Of a stretch of 64,000 bases of DNA, positions 19,851-30,682 are shown in pieces. The DNA is from Owenia fusiformis (Eukaryota; Annelida; Polychaeta; Sabellida; Oweniidae). The translations under genes were made by a program, and so were the position numbers. Under the pieces are notes generated by a model, which saw only the letters and a program-made list of their open reading frames with translations, ran no database searches and was not told where the DNA came from. The stretch spans positions 39,155,366 to 39,219,365 of the forward strand of contig CAIIXF020000001.1 in the NCBI GenBank assembly GCA_903813345.2, in the 5' to 3' direction. The first letter of the stretch is position 1. Each line of letters begins with the position of its first letter.

Positions 19851-20913
19851 GCCCTTCCCTATCGTACTGTTACCTCAGTATCAAGCTTTAAAAGGCTATT
19901 TGCCCCCTTTACTAAACTGGCAACCCTGTATCAAACACTTGTGTTATATGAATATATATTTAGCAGTATAAAAAGAGAGATACTCTGTATAGTGGAATCA
20001 ATTGGTGCAAGGCCCCCATATGGACCTTGCGTTTTCATACTAAAGTTTGTTTTGAAGTTTTTTCTTATTGTTCTATGTATTTCAAGACATTTTAGAGACA
20101 AGGCCCTTTTTCTAAAGCCCTTTCTAGAAAAATAATTGAGAATACAGAGGATACCTATTATTACTGCTTTTTAACACAATGTTAACAGAAAAATCAAATT
20201 TCAAACTCCTTATCTCACTATAATTCACCAATGAAAAATGGAAGTTGGGCAACCAAACTTGGCACAAAGTTGGACCCTAAGATAAGCTCTAATCTGAGGG
20301 GTTTGATCTTTTGTGAAATCATATATTTGCCTAGCAACCACATAGCAACCATCTAAAATAACATATTTTACAATATAAATCCATTTAATATATGCTAGAA
20401 TGCTATAAAACCATTACAAAAAGTCTTCTTATCCTAAAATACAACAATTCAAACATATTTACAGAAGTGACATCACCATGTTGCATAGCAACAACATGGC
20501 AACAGGTTACAATGGCCATTTTGACATTTGCACGATCCCTTCCACATTATTTCTTATCATACAGAAATTGTATTTAAGCATAAATGATGCAGTTATGCCT
20601 AATTATTTTCCCTAGCAACTTCCTAGCAACGGCTTGAAATAATTGTTGAATTTGCCTAGCAATGACCTAGCAACAGCTTAAAATAGCAATGTTTCCCATA
20701 AAAATCTCACTATATCCACTATTATGTACTTGAAGAAAATTAATATGTATGTTTTTTGATTTATAAAGCAAAAGTATAAAATTTATAATGCAAAAATCCT
20801 GCAATTCATGTTTCAGTTCTGAGATAAAGTAAACACAAAATATTCATCGTATTTATCCTTGTTACATTTTCAGCATTGATACCCCTAAGATAATACTTTA
20901 TTTGGGTTAATTG

Positions 20914-21700
20914 CTACAATTTCCTTTGCAGTTGTATAGTTTCAGTGCAGTAGAATGCACCATGGCATTTGCAGTTTCCTTTGCAGTCACATTTGGTGCA
21001 TCCACATTTAATTATGACTTTACATGCCTCGGATGCTAGCAATAGTATAGTCCATCTGGGTACGCACAATCCTGATGCGCTCCTAAACCATCCCCATAGG
21101 TTTGGCGAAGGAAGAACTGGATCCACTATATACCATTATGTGCTCCTTGGAGAGCTGCTTGCATGACATGATAGAGTGCTGCATCGCATGTTGGATGTAC
21201 TCTTTCGGGATCTATCTGTCATGAGTGAACATGTGCCTGCGCATGGTGTTGAGATTTGTCTCACTGTTTGTAGGCTGGTAAACCAGGATAATGAACCTCT
21301 CAATTGTGTCCATAACTTCTGTTGTTAGGGTTGATGGGCAATCTGCTAGAGTCAAAAGGACACCTGTTAGATCATTACATAAGTTCCATTGCTTGAAAAC
21401 TGTCACCCTGCTCTGATGGTAAAGTCCAGATGTGGTATCAGTTCCAGTATGGGCGTGAAACATTGGCAGCACACATGATCTTTGTGGTCCTAGTGCTCTA
21501 GCAATCTCATGAACTGGAATGTAGCGATATGTTTTGCATTTTGAAAATGCTACATAGACCTCAATCTGTAGCTCAGAGGCACTGGCTAAGGCTATCACAA
21601 GAACATTACTGTCCACTGATCTTATCATAAATGTCCTGCAACTTTTTCCGACACCATGAGACACATGCAAAAACATACATGTATCTGCCTCATGACATTG
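20914..21700 (-). pseudogene. Broken transposon-like gene, PIN/FEN1-like part and Cys-rich tail
   Basis: Read leftwards, conserved-looking segments appear in order: HEADT, MFLHVSHG, SVDSNVLVIA, RYIPVHEIARALGP, LPMFHAHTGTDTTS and MDTIERFIILVY (21676-21212). After a frame break come LPSPNLWGW and a cysteine cluster, IIKCGCTKCDCKGNCKC (21126-20914). From memory, this order matches an uncharacterised, often repeated invertebrate family with a HEEADTR motif, a VDTDV...GCDT region like PIN/FEN1 nucleases, and a CXC-type tail. The family assignment is an inference. The break and the missing N-terminal half make it a pseudogene. Confidence 0.6.
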
Positions 21701-22009
21701 TTAATTTTCCACATTTGGATAGTAATATTCCACTGAACCCAGCATATGGGGTTTATGTATCCCAACAGGGCGTGTTCAAAATACTATTCTAGTATATAGA
21801 TTTTAAATCAAGACACCGTATTTTACTGATTAAATCGTTAGGTCAAGATTATACTTGATAAAAGCTTAAAATCATATCTGGGCTTTGCTGAAACATACAA
21901 GTCATTAATTTTAAAGTTTTAAGTTTTACCACTTGAGATGCTGAAGGATGTAGGAATTGTGCTAAGAGCTCTATCTTTCAAGAAAGTCTTGTCAATTGCT
22001 TGGTAGTTT

Positions 22010-22747
22010 GGTGTTAGGATGGGATTTCTCAGAAACAATGTCAGCAAGATAGAGTTCTTTGCACTTCTAGCAACTGTTACCAGACATATTATGGCAGACA
22101 ATAGAATTTTTGTCTCAACCATTGAAGGAGAGTGCATCAGTAATCCTGCTAGTTATGCCATAATAGTCCCTGCTCCCAGGAAGAGGCAGATACTCGTATG
22201 TTTTTGGATGTGTCTCATGGTGTCTGAAAAGAATGCAGGACATTTATGATAAACTCGGTGGACAGTAATGTTGTGATAGCCTAATAGCCTATACCTCTGA
22301 GCTACAGATTGAGATCTATATAGCATTTTCAAAAGGCAACCCTACATTCCAATTTATGAATATGCTTGAGCATTACGACCACAAAGGTCACGTGCGCTGC
22401 CAATGTTCCACGCCCTTACTGGAGCTGATACCACATCTGGATTTTACCATCATAGCAAGGTGACAGTTTTCAAGCAATGGAACTTATGTAATGATCTTAC
22501 AGGTTTCCCTTTTGACAAGAAGCACATGTATGGGGGCAGTGGATCCAGTTCTTCCTTCACCAAGCCTATGGGGATGGTTAAGGAGCCCATCGGGATTGTG
22601 GGTGCCCAGATGGACAATATTGCCTGAGCATCCAAAGCATGTAAAGTCATAATTAAATGTGGATGCACCAAATGTGACTGTAAAGGGAACTGCAAATGCC
22701 ATGGTGCATTCTACTGCATTGAACTATGGACCTGCAAAGGAAATTGA
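22010..22747 (+). pseudogene. Second broken copy of the Cys-tailed transposon-like gene
   Basis: The same family as 20914-21700, on the opposite strand. It starts further upstream, with FLRNNVSKIEFFALLA (about 22025), then in another frame CSQEEADTRMFLDVSHGV (about 22170-22225), SVDSNVV, LPMFHALTGADTTSG (22400-22440) and the tail IIKCGCTKCDCKGNCKCHG (near 22650-22705), ending at a stop at 22745-22747. There are several frameshifts and stops. The segment that in the other copy lies between the GTDT region and the tail is largely missing and replaced by unrelated bases. Confidence 0.6.
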
Positions 22748-23763
22748 AGCAATTCACCAAAATAAAGTATTATTTTAGGGGTATCAATGCTGAAAATGTA
22801 TCAAGTATCAATGTGATGAATATTTCGTGTTTACTTTATCTCAGAACTGAAACATGAATTGCAATTTGATATACATAAGACAAAAAATGTCCCATCATGC
22901 TTTACACAAGAGACTAAAGATTTTTAAGTGAGCAACTATAAAGCTTTATAAATTACAAAAGACATATATATTGATTTTCTTCAAGTATATATTGTGGATA
23001 TATAGGGAAATTCTTATGAGAAACATTGCTATTTTAAGATGTTGCTAGGTCATTGCTAGGCAAATTTAACCTTTATTTCAAGCCATTGCTAGGTAAAATG
23101 GTCAGACATAACTGCATCAATATATTTGCTATATGTTAAGAAATAATGTGGAAGAGATCCAAAAGCAGTAAACATATAACAGATATATTGTCTGCAAATG
23201 TCAAAATGGGCATTGTAACCTGTTGCCATGTTGTTGCTATGTAACATGGTGATGTCACTTCTGTAAATATGTTAAAATTGTTGTATTTAAGGATAAGAAT
23301 ACTTTTTTGTGATGGTCTTATAGCATCCTAGCATATATTAAGTGGATTTATATTGTAAAATATGTTATTTCAGGCGGTTGCTATGAGGTTGCTAGGCAAA
23401 TATGTGATATAACAAAAAATCAAAGCCCTAAGATTAGAGTTTATCCTAGGATCTAACTTTGTGCCAAGTTCGGTTGCTTAATTCCCATTCTTCATTGGTG
23501 AATTATAGTGAGATAAGGAGTTTGGAATTTGAATTTTCTATTAAAATTGTGTTAAAAAGCAGAAATAACAGGTATCCTGTGTAATCTCAATTATTTTTCT
23601 AAAAAGGGCTTTAGAAAAAGGGCCCTGTCTCTTAAATATCTTTAAATACATAAAGCTATAAGAAAAAACTCAAAAACAAACTTTAGTATGAAAACGCAAG
23701 ATCATTCACCAATTGATTCCACTAGTAGGGAATCCATTCAATTAGTTATCGCCAGACAGTCAA

Positions 23764-24040
23764 CATGAAAAAGGAGTTTTTTGAGGATGACCCTGATAAG
23801 TGGTCAAAGTTTCTGTAAGCATCAGAATCCAAACTGAAACCAGAGGAAAGTGAAATCTACTGGAAGAAGGGGAAATTGATCAGCTAAAAACTTGGATTTT
23901 TAGAGGACGTCCCAGACTTGGAAGACAAGAGTGCTTGGAAGTCTTCGAAACAAGATGGTGCCAGACAAACAGGAAGATTCGTGTTTAACATGGTTCCCTT
24001 CGCTTTGATAGGTTCTTGGAACTGATGATTATGTCCTGGG
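23764..24040 (+). pseudogene. Unrecognised decayed coding-like segment
   Basis: Starting at an ATG, the frame reads MKKEFFEDDPDKWSKFL, stop, then ASESKLKPEESEIYWKKGKL, stop, then LGFLEDVPDLEDKSAWK and further. The composition is protein-like over about 90 codons with only two early stops. I do not recognise the family. It lies just outside the inverted repeat, next to a decayed palindrome arm. Confidence 0.35.
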
Positions 24041-24111
24041 TTAGACAATCCATGCGCAGATGTTAAAAAGAAGAGAATTTTGAAGTAATCATATACTACA
24101 CGAGGTCCCAA

Positions 24112-24270
24112 CTATGACCGTTAATTTGAATTTTAGACATACCAGGTGTTTGAAAATCAAGGATTGTTCAGTCTCATACTGCACCGTTTTTCTTCAAACT
24201 TGTTCCATTCAAAGGAAAACAAAAATACCCTTCTGTCGGTGCATTGCTTTATTGTACAGAATCCATTTAT
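24112..24270 (+). repeat. Decayed arm of the 0.9-kb palindrome family
   Basis: ACCGTTAATTTGAATTT, GTGTTTGAAAATCAAGGATT and ACCGTTTTTCTTCAAACTTG occur in the same order and spacing as in 17805-17890, with substitutions. Only one arm is visible. Confidence 0.65.
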
Positions 24271-24715
24271 TTATTCTCAAAACCATTACATGGATGATTG
24301 CCAGCCAAGATTCCTGTCAGATCCTTGACCCATTCAATACATTCAAAGCAATGACCAAAAAATTATGACATTATTGACTGTAAAAATAAATGGCTAAAGT
24401 CTAGTTTAACCAGTGTAAACCCTGGCTAGCCTCAATATTATCAAAGTATCATCTGTTTATGGTCAGACTGGATTTAACATCCATGCCATCATTTTTGGTT
24501 TTAATCACTTTGATTCAAATTTCAAAATTGCTGCAACTTTAATTGGTAGCACCTATCTAAGGTTACTTTTTTTCCAGATGTTGTCATTTGTCTAGATAAT
24601 TACTAAAAAAATTAAACTGCTCTATTTGGGCAGAACTCAAATAAATGCATTTATCAAATTACATTTTAAAAATGGTATCCTATGTCAATTATCAAAATTA
24701 CTTTTGTAATTGCAG
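24271..24715 (+). other. Upstream intron or flank of the BTB gene, ending in a splice acceptor
   Basis: Noncoding AT-rich DNA. It ends TTACTTTTGTAATTGCAG at 24715, a good 3' splice site 30 nt before the first ATG. This suggests an upstream noncoding exon that I could not place. Confidence 0.5.
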
Positions 24716-24745
24716 TGATTCTCAAGTTGGGAGGTGGCAGAGAAA

Positions 24746-27028
24746 ATGTCAGATGCAAAAGACGGAGAGGATGACCATTCAGTGATGGAATATTCCAGTG
24801 TTGATAAGAGCAAGAATGCATTGGCCATCCTTGATACTCTAAACAAACAGCGAGATGACCCTGGTCAATGTGACCTTGCAATTATAGTGGGTGATCAGAA
24901 AGTGTTTGCACATAAGTGTATATTAACTGCCGTGAGTCCATATTTCAACACAATGCTAACAGGGGACTTTGTTGAAGGCGCCGAAGCAAAAAGTCTTGGT
25001 TCAATTGATATGTCTCATGCTATTCCTGAGCCTGGTGCATTTAGTGAGATCCTGAAGTATATATACACAGGGAAGATGACAATCACAACGGATGCTGTAG
25101 AGGATATCCTAGCAAGTGCCTCATTGCTGCTTGTTAAGGAGGTTGTTACTGCTTGCGCCCAACACTTACTCATGAACCTGACCCTATGTAACTGCCTTCA
25201 TACACTCGCCCTAGCCGAACTCTATGAACTTAATGATCTGAAGCTTGTTGCTAAGAAACTCATCTCAGATCGTTTACATGATGTTGTGATCAACCAAGTC
25301 GAGATCCTTAATGTTCCCTATGAGTTCTTGGTAAAACTTCTGGCAGACAAGGAACTTATCCAACACTGTTCAACTTTCCAGCTAGTAAATCTTGTCGTGA
25401 AGTGGACCGAACAGAATCTGGAAGAACGTCATTGTCATCTTAGTTCTATGTTAGATGCCTTCCAATGGGGCAAGCTTTCACCAGGAGAAATGGAAGTCCT
25501 CACCAACAACCCTCTTGTTTTGAAGGTCAAGACCCTCACACAATACATTGCCAATAGTAATATATCGTCTGATGTTCAATCAAACAAAAAAGAATGCTTG
25601 ATTGCTCATAACATCAAAACTAATGAAAATATTCAAAACCTGACATTGATACTGTTTAACACAGAGACAAAAATCTGGTATTCTAAAATGGTGTGCCTCT
25701 GCTACCCAGTTGATGACAGTAAGAAAGCTTCTAACTTGTGTCCTATGATTGGATTCAGCGGAAGTCGTATTCTACTTGAACCTGAATCCTATGAATCTGA
25801 GATTCGATCCATTGACTTAGTCAGTGGTGAATGCTGTTTATATGCCAAGCTTGATGAAGCAAAAAACTATACGAACAATGTCCAGATGTTTGTTCTGAAT
25901 GATAGGTTGTATGCTATTATGAAATCAACCAGGTCAATCATGCAAGAAGGACCAGGAAAGAAGTATGCTGCTACCCCGCCAATCGAAAAGGATCAACTAA
26001 CGAAAGTGTCTATCAGAGAATATATGGAGTCATCTGGATCAGCAGCACAGGGGACAGATTGGAGACAGTGTTACCAATCTCCTGAATATAGCTCAAAGGA
26101 CTCTTCATTCCTGTTCAGGCAAACTATCATCCCAGGTCAGTCTGCTTCGGGACTCTACATTGTCATTGCTGTTACATCAAGTAAAGTTAGTGAAGAAAAA
26201 CCAAACAGTTTGTCTGCATTCAAAGTGGAATTGCAGGGAGATGTTACGAAATGTGAGAATATACTGAATATTCACGAGGACAATGCTGATGGCTTATTGA
26301 AGGAGAACTGTCTGAAATCATCAACTACCAAGCTTGTTTTGTACAACAATTCTCTGTACCTAAAGGATGAAATAAAGGATGAAATTGTAGGAAATGGAAA
26401 CTCTGGTTTGGTCATAGATATTTACATGAAGAGCCTATCAATATATCAAGAGCCCCTGAATGCTGAGGGTAGCAATCATGAATCACAAATCTCAAATCCT
26501 GTTAAGGAAACCCTCAGTGCCAAACTTCCTCTGTATAACATGGACTGTGACAGTTTCATGAAAAAACTCAGCCCTGTTACTGGAACAAGTCTTCAGATAG
26601 AATCAGCCCTTCGGTGCCTGGTTGGGTGCCTCACCAGAAAGGACATTCACGGAAAACAGATTGAGGCTCTTCCTCCACCTCCACCAATGGAGAGCTCATA
26701 TCAGACTTTGACCAATCACAGAATCTTCGCAGTTTCTGATTCTGTTCTTGAGTTGTTCGAACCTATCGCGGTTGCCCCAAAGTTTATATCAACCCCTAAT
26801 CTGATGTCAGAATCGTTAGCATCTGCTAAAAAGGTTCTTAAGTGGAACAAAGTTGGAGAGGATACACCGGTGAGTAGTCGCCAATCTACTCCAGATTATG
26901 ATGACTATGATTATGGAGGATATGATGACTATGATGATTATGATGACTATGATCCTTATGATGACTACATGGGATATGAAGATAGTGACCCTGATGTATA
27001 TGGTGATGAATATGGCTATCCATTTTAG
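24746..27028 (+). CDS. BTB-BACK (kelch-like) protein with Asp/Tyr-rich tail
   Basis: A 760-residue protein is encoded without introns in its coding part; the start is the first ATG after a likely splice acceptor at 24715. Residues about 32-142 form a BTB/POZ domain (CDLAIIVGDQKVFAHKCIL, AVSPYF, FSEILKYIYTG). A BACK domain follows at about 148-250 (CNCLHTLALAELYEL, STFQLVNLVVKWTEQ). Residues 270-600 have diverged strand-rich sequence where kelch repeats would be expected, but I see no clear double-Gly kelch motifs. There is a short LPPPPPM near 643 and a tail from about 718 rich in Asp and Tyr. BTB-BACK proteins usually dimerise and serve as substrate adaptors for cullin-3 ubiquitin ligases. 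That role is inferred from the family, and the substrate is unknown. Confidence 0.88.
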   Translation: MSDAKDGEDDHSVMEYSSVDKSKNALAILDTLNKQRDDPGQCDLAIIVGDQKVFAHKCILTAVSPYFNTMLTGDFVEGAEAKSLGSIDMSHAIPEPGAFSEILKYIYTGKMTITTDAVEDILASASLLLVKEVVTACAQHLLMNLTLCNCLHTLALAELYELNDLKLVAKKLISDRLHDVVINQVEILNVPYEFLVKLLADKELIQHCSTFQLVNLVVKWTEQNLEERHCHLSSMLDAFQWGKLSPGEMEVLTNNPLVLKVKTLTQYIANSNISSDVQSNKKECLIAHNIKTNENIQNLTLILFNTETKIWYSKMVCLCYPVDDSKKASNLCPMIGFSGSRILLEPESYESEIRSIDLVSGECCLYAKLDEAKNYTNNVQMFVLNDRLYAIMKSTRSIMQEGPGKKYAATPPIEKDQLTKVSIREYMESSGSAAQGTDWRQCYQSPEYSSKDSSFLFRQTIIPGQSASGLYIVIAVTSSKVSEEKPNSLSAFKVELQGDVTKCENILNIHEDNADGLLKENCLKSSTTKLVLYNNSLYLKDEIKDEIVGNGNSGLVIDIYMKSLSIYQEPLNAEGSNHESQISNPVKETLSAKLPLYNMDCDSFMKKLSPVTGTSLQIESALRCLVGCLTRKDIHGKQIEALPPPPPMESSYQTLTNHRIFAVSDSVLELFEPIAVAPKFISTPNLMSESLASAKKVLKWNKVGEDTPVSSRQSTPDYDDYDYGGYDDYDDYDDYDPYDDYMGYEDSDPDVYGDEYGYPF

Positions 27029-28439
27029 ACCTGGTCATTTATGTAAAAAGAACATTGGAGGAAAAATATTTGAGCGAAAGAGGCTCTGATGAAGGTGTTA
27101 CTAGAATGCTGGGTCACTAAGATTGAAGGGCTAGTAAATATATGCTAATCAGTGCGCGAAATAGACGTCCGACATCGGCCATTGGCCTGACAAAATTATA
27201 GATGGCTTGTTTTGATAAAAACACCCAGACATTTTGGCCTGCCAGACATTTGTGGCATTCGTTAGATTGCCCATGAATAGAACTCACATTTCAGTCCGGA
27301 AATCCTCCGAATTCCCCGCGATTTCGGCTTATTCCATGACTTTTGTTGAAGATTTAAAAAAATTTCAAATATTTTTGTTTTCATACTGAAGCCCAAGATA
27401 TAACGTGACTTTTGATTGGCTGTTGTTGTTTGTTGAAATTACGGTGATTTTGATTGGCTATGGATGACTCATTTCTTCATCGTCGTTCGCAAATCGAGTG
27501 CATTATCAGTATGCCGGATGTAGAAAAGAAATTGAAAAATCGAGCCGGCATCTAAGTCCAAAAAGTCGGCAGTTTGGAAGTATTTTGGGACTCCGATATC
27601 ACAAGGTAAACGAATTGGTGATAGTTCACCATGCAGACTATGTGAAATGCCGATCACATTCACGGCAGATGCTTTATATTCGATTTTAATTGACGTATTT
27701 CTGAATATGATTTTGAAAAGTGAAACTGAAAGTGAAACTGTCATCATCAGACATTGTATCATTTTTAATGTCCTGTCCCGTCCTGTCTCGAAAGTATCGT
27801 GTCCCGAGACCATTTGTACCGTTCCGTACCGTACCAAAATTTATTTGGACCGTGACACCTCTAATATATGCCTTGAATTTTAGTCTGTTAGTGGAGTCTG
27901 TGTACAAATTATGTGTTTTTGAATACCTTGAAGCTTCTGAGAGCAATTATAAACCGACCAAAATCAGTACAATTTAGTTTGATCAATTCCATGTTCCTCA
28001 TGTTTTTGTAAGGTGAATCTAGGGGGGAATCAACACACCCAGGCTGTTGGTTAAGTCATCAAGTACATTATAGTGAATGATACATGACATGCAATGGAAT
28101 TAGTTTTACTTTGTTAATACTGTACTAAACTAAATCTCATTTTAGAGTGGTTGTGGAGAAATATGGAAAATGAAATTTTTGGCCAGAGAAGTAAGAAACA
28201 GGCTGCAAAAAATTGGCCTGAAAAAAAATATTATGGCTGGTTAAAATCTGGCTGGCCTGCCAAAATGTCTAGGTTAAAAAAATCCTTATTTCACGCACTG
28301 CTAATCTCTGTTCCAAATAGCAACCTAGATTTGTAAAAGTTGATCATTTTTCATAGAAAGCTAGATTCATTGTCACTTTTGACCAATCAGTGCACAGAAT
28401 AATCATGGTCTTGTAGTCAAAAACATAAACTGTTTGAAT
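27029..28439 (+). other. 3' flank of the BTB gene, noncoding
   Basis: No AATAAA was found close after the stop. Short repeated text (TGGCCTGCCAGACATTT; TGGCCTGCCAAAATGTCT) occurs near 27240 and 28255. A TCCCGTCCTGTCTCG / CGTTCCGTACCGTACC stretch at 27770-27835 is simple-sequence-like. Open frames on both strands here look like chance. Confidence 0.45.
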
Positions 28440-28690
28440 GTTTTTATGTCACCACCAAAAGGTGGTTGGCGATCGGCGGAAGTTTAAATCTGACTTTAGA
28501 TTTGAGATTATACCTTCAATGACCTTCTCAGGGTCAAAAAGGTATTTTTTCAACTTGCTTCAAATTGACCAATTTGTTTTTTTCAAAATCATCTCATTCT
28601 CAGAAATTCAAAACTGACTTAAGATTGAACTAATAACATTGTGAGCAACTAGGTGGTGACATTTTGTCATGGTAATGCCCTGTTGTATCA
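28440..28690 (-). repeat. TGTCACCACC-ended element, copy 2 (short, inverted)
   Basis: ATGTCACCACCAAAAGGTGG at the left and GGTGGTGACATTTTGTCATG at the right match the ends of copy 1 in reverse. Only about one internal unit (GACCTTCTCAGGGTCAAAAA) remains, so this is an internally shortened copy. Confidence 0.7.
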
Positions 28691-28922
28691 TGTAACATGT
28701 CTGGTATTATCTTACTGAGCACATCTGTCTTTCTGTCTACAGCCAGCTGAGGCTCCGTCCACTGAATATTTTTAAAGTTGAAAATCTGAACTTGTGAGCA
28801 GGTTTATGAAATGTGGGTTCAGAAGTGTTGAAACTACAATCTGTGTTTCAGTTAACATTTTATTAGCTTTGGAAATATTGCATGTTAATTGTCAGCAGTC
28901 ATTTTGATTTTCACAATAACTC
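28691..28922. other. Noncoding spacer
   Basis: Nothing recognised. Confidence 0.4.
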
Positions 28923-28927
28923 ACTAT

Positions 28928-29944
28928 CACACCCGGTGATCGTGAATATGGGACGGAGGGGGGGAGCAGGCAATTTCTGCTAGGAAATTCAACAAATCTG
29001 GAAGATTTATTTTTTCAAGAAAAAGTTTACTATTGAATTGCTTAATGGATAGGCGCACGGTATGGTAGAATATGTTAGGTTTTCTGGGATTTTTTCTGAA
29101 ACGATACGTATCTAAGGTATGACATCTATTAAAAAAGGCGCGAGGCCATCAACAGGCACAAATCAACGTTTTTGCTATAAATCAAGCAACAATGGCCTGG
29201 ACGACCTGTAATAAATACTTGTAAGTGATGTTATCATAACTAAATTAATGTCATTGCTGAATTTATAAAATAAGTTTCCATATGTGAAATAAAAAATAAT
29301 CGAAAATAATGAATTTGGGACGGAGGGGGGGAGGGGACGGAGGGGGGGAGCAATATGTATATAAGACATGATTAGAGATGTTTCGCGACTTTAAGTTCTT
29401 TTACTCCAAATGTCCCCATTTTTCAGTCTCCAGGGGTATATCATCCAGTTTCTTACTAAGTTAATGAGTTCATTTTTCAAATACAAGAATTCGTGTGAAG
29501 TTGTTTCACTTTATAGAATTATTACTCCCCCCCTCCGTCCCCTCCCCCCCTCCGTCCCATTTTAATTATTTTCGATTATTTTTTATTTTACGTATGGAAA
29601 CTTATTTTATAAATTCAGCAATGACATTAATTTAGTTATGATAACATCACTTACAAGTATTTATTACAGGTCGTGTAGTCCATTGTTGCTTGATTTATAG
29701 CAAAAACTTTGACTTTTGCACGTTGGTTGCGTTGCGCCTTTTTTAATAGATCTTATATCTTAAAAGAGTATCGGTTGAAAAATAATCCCAGAATACCTAT
29801 ATTTTATCATACCGTGCGCTTATTCAATTTGCAATTCAATCGTAAACTCTGTCTTGAAAAAATAATTTTACCAGATTTGTTGAATTTTCTAGCGTAAATT
29901 GCCTGCTCCCCCCCTCCGTCCCATTTTCACGATCACCGGGTGTG
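28928..29944. mobile_element. Foldback element with CACACCCGGTGATCGTG ends, copy 1
   Basis: The left arm (28928-29350) and right arm (29525-29944) are reverse complements, starting CACACCCGGTGATCGTGAA and ending TTCACGATCACCGGGTGTG. Each arm carries runs of GGGACGGAGGGGGGGAG, GGCGCACGGTATG and AAAAAAGGCGC. ACTAT flanks both ends (28923-28927 and 29945-29949), a 5-bp target duplication. There is no transposase. Related copies lie at 49465-50342 and 34662-34741. Confidence 0.82.
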
Positions 29945-29949
29945 ACTAT

Positions 29950-30352
29950 AGCTAAAAATGGTTTCCTTGGATTTCATAAACCAGCCTCTATTAGTGTAGG
30001 TGAAATCAAAAAGTTGAGTATAAATATATTACTTTTTTATGCACATTAAAAATGCCGCCAGCCAATCCGAAATTATATTCAATTATCTTTTCAATACCAT
30101 TTGTTATCTTGCCACCCTGGCTGGACAGTAGGGAAAACAACTTCCTGTAACTGTCTATGGAGACAGTTCCTCAGCTGATTTAGACAGGGTTATTCAGTAC
30201 AATTTATATCAATGAGAATTTAAATATAATTATTCAAATCAATGAAATTCAATTGGCAACATTCTGCAAGAGTACAACTATGAAATACCAGAACTAAATA
30301 TTAATCAGACTAATTGTTTTTGAATTTGTTTAAATGTCTTTAAATCCAAAGC
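29950..30352. other. Noncoding spacer
   Basis: No gene or clear repeat seen. Confidence 0.4.
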
Positions 30353-30562
30353 TTAATCATCATTGAAAGTGAGATGCTGTGTTTAATCATCATTGAAAGT
30401 GAGATGCTGTGTTTAATCATCATTGAAAGTGAGATGCTGTGTTTAATCATCATTGAAAGTGAGATGCTGTGTTTAATCATCATTGAAAGTGAGATGCTGT
30501 GTTTAATCATCATTGAAAGTGAGATGCTGTGTTTAATCATCATTGAAAGTGAGATGCTATGT
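30353..30562 (+). repeat. Minisatellite, seven 30-bp units
   Basis: TTAATCATCATTGAAAGTGA begins at 30353, 30383, 30413, 30443, 30473, 30503 and 30533. Units are identical except the last few bases of the final one. Because 30 is divisible by three, open frames run through it on both strands; they are not genes. Confidence 0.95.
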
Positions 30563-30682
30563 TAAGCTAAAAATTCAATTTCAACTCATGCTTGGTCCAA
30601 ACTATTAATGATGAACTGGCATGATCAAACCAGATAACCATTCCATCATTTAAGTGAATAAATATTGTATATATATGAGCAT

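Larger units (their letters stand above)
19995..23735. repeat. 3.7-kb inverted repeat formed by two copies of one element
   Basis: The left half (19995-21690) and right half (about 22180-23735) are diverged reverse complements. Shared blocks run from GGAATCAATTGGTG at the outer end through ACTTTGTGCCAAG-type text, CATGTTGCATAGCAACAACA, CAGCATTGATACCCCTAA and the coding remnants. The halves point outward (tail to the outside). The middle, 21690-22180, holds sequence present only in the right-hand copy. Confidence 0.8.

Noticed and set aside
26898-27089. Met-rich frame at the end of the BTB gene
   Set aside because: It is the shadow of the GATGACTATGAT-type repeat that encodes the Asp/Tyr tail.
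30353-30562. CRISPR-like array
   Set aside because: Units are directly adjacent with no variable spacers, and the DNA is eukaryotic.
30340-30565. Repetitive peptides on both strands
   Set aside because: A 30-bp minisatellite lacking stops in one frame per strand gives these automatically.
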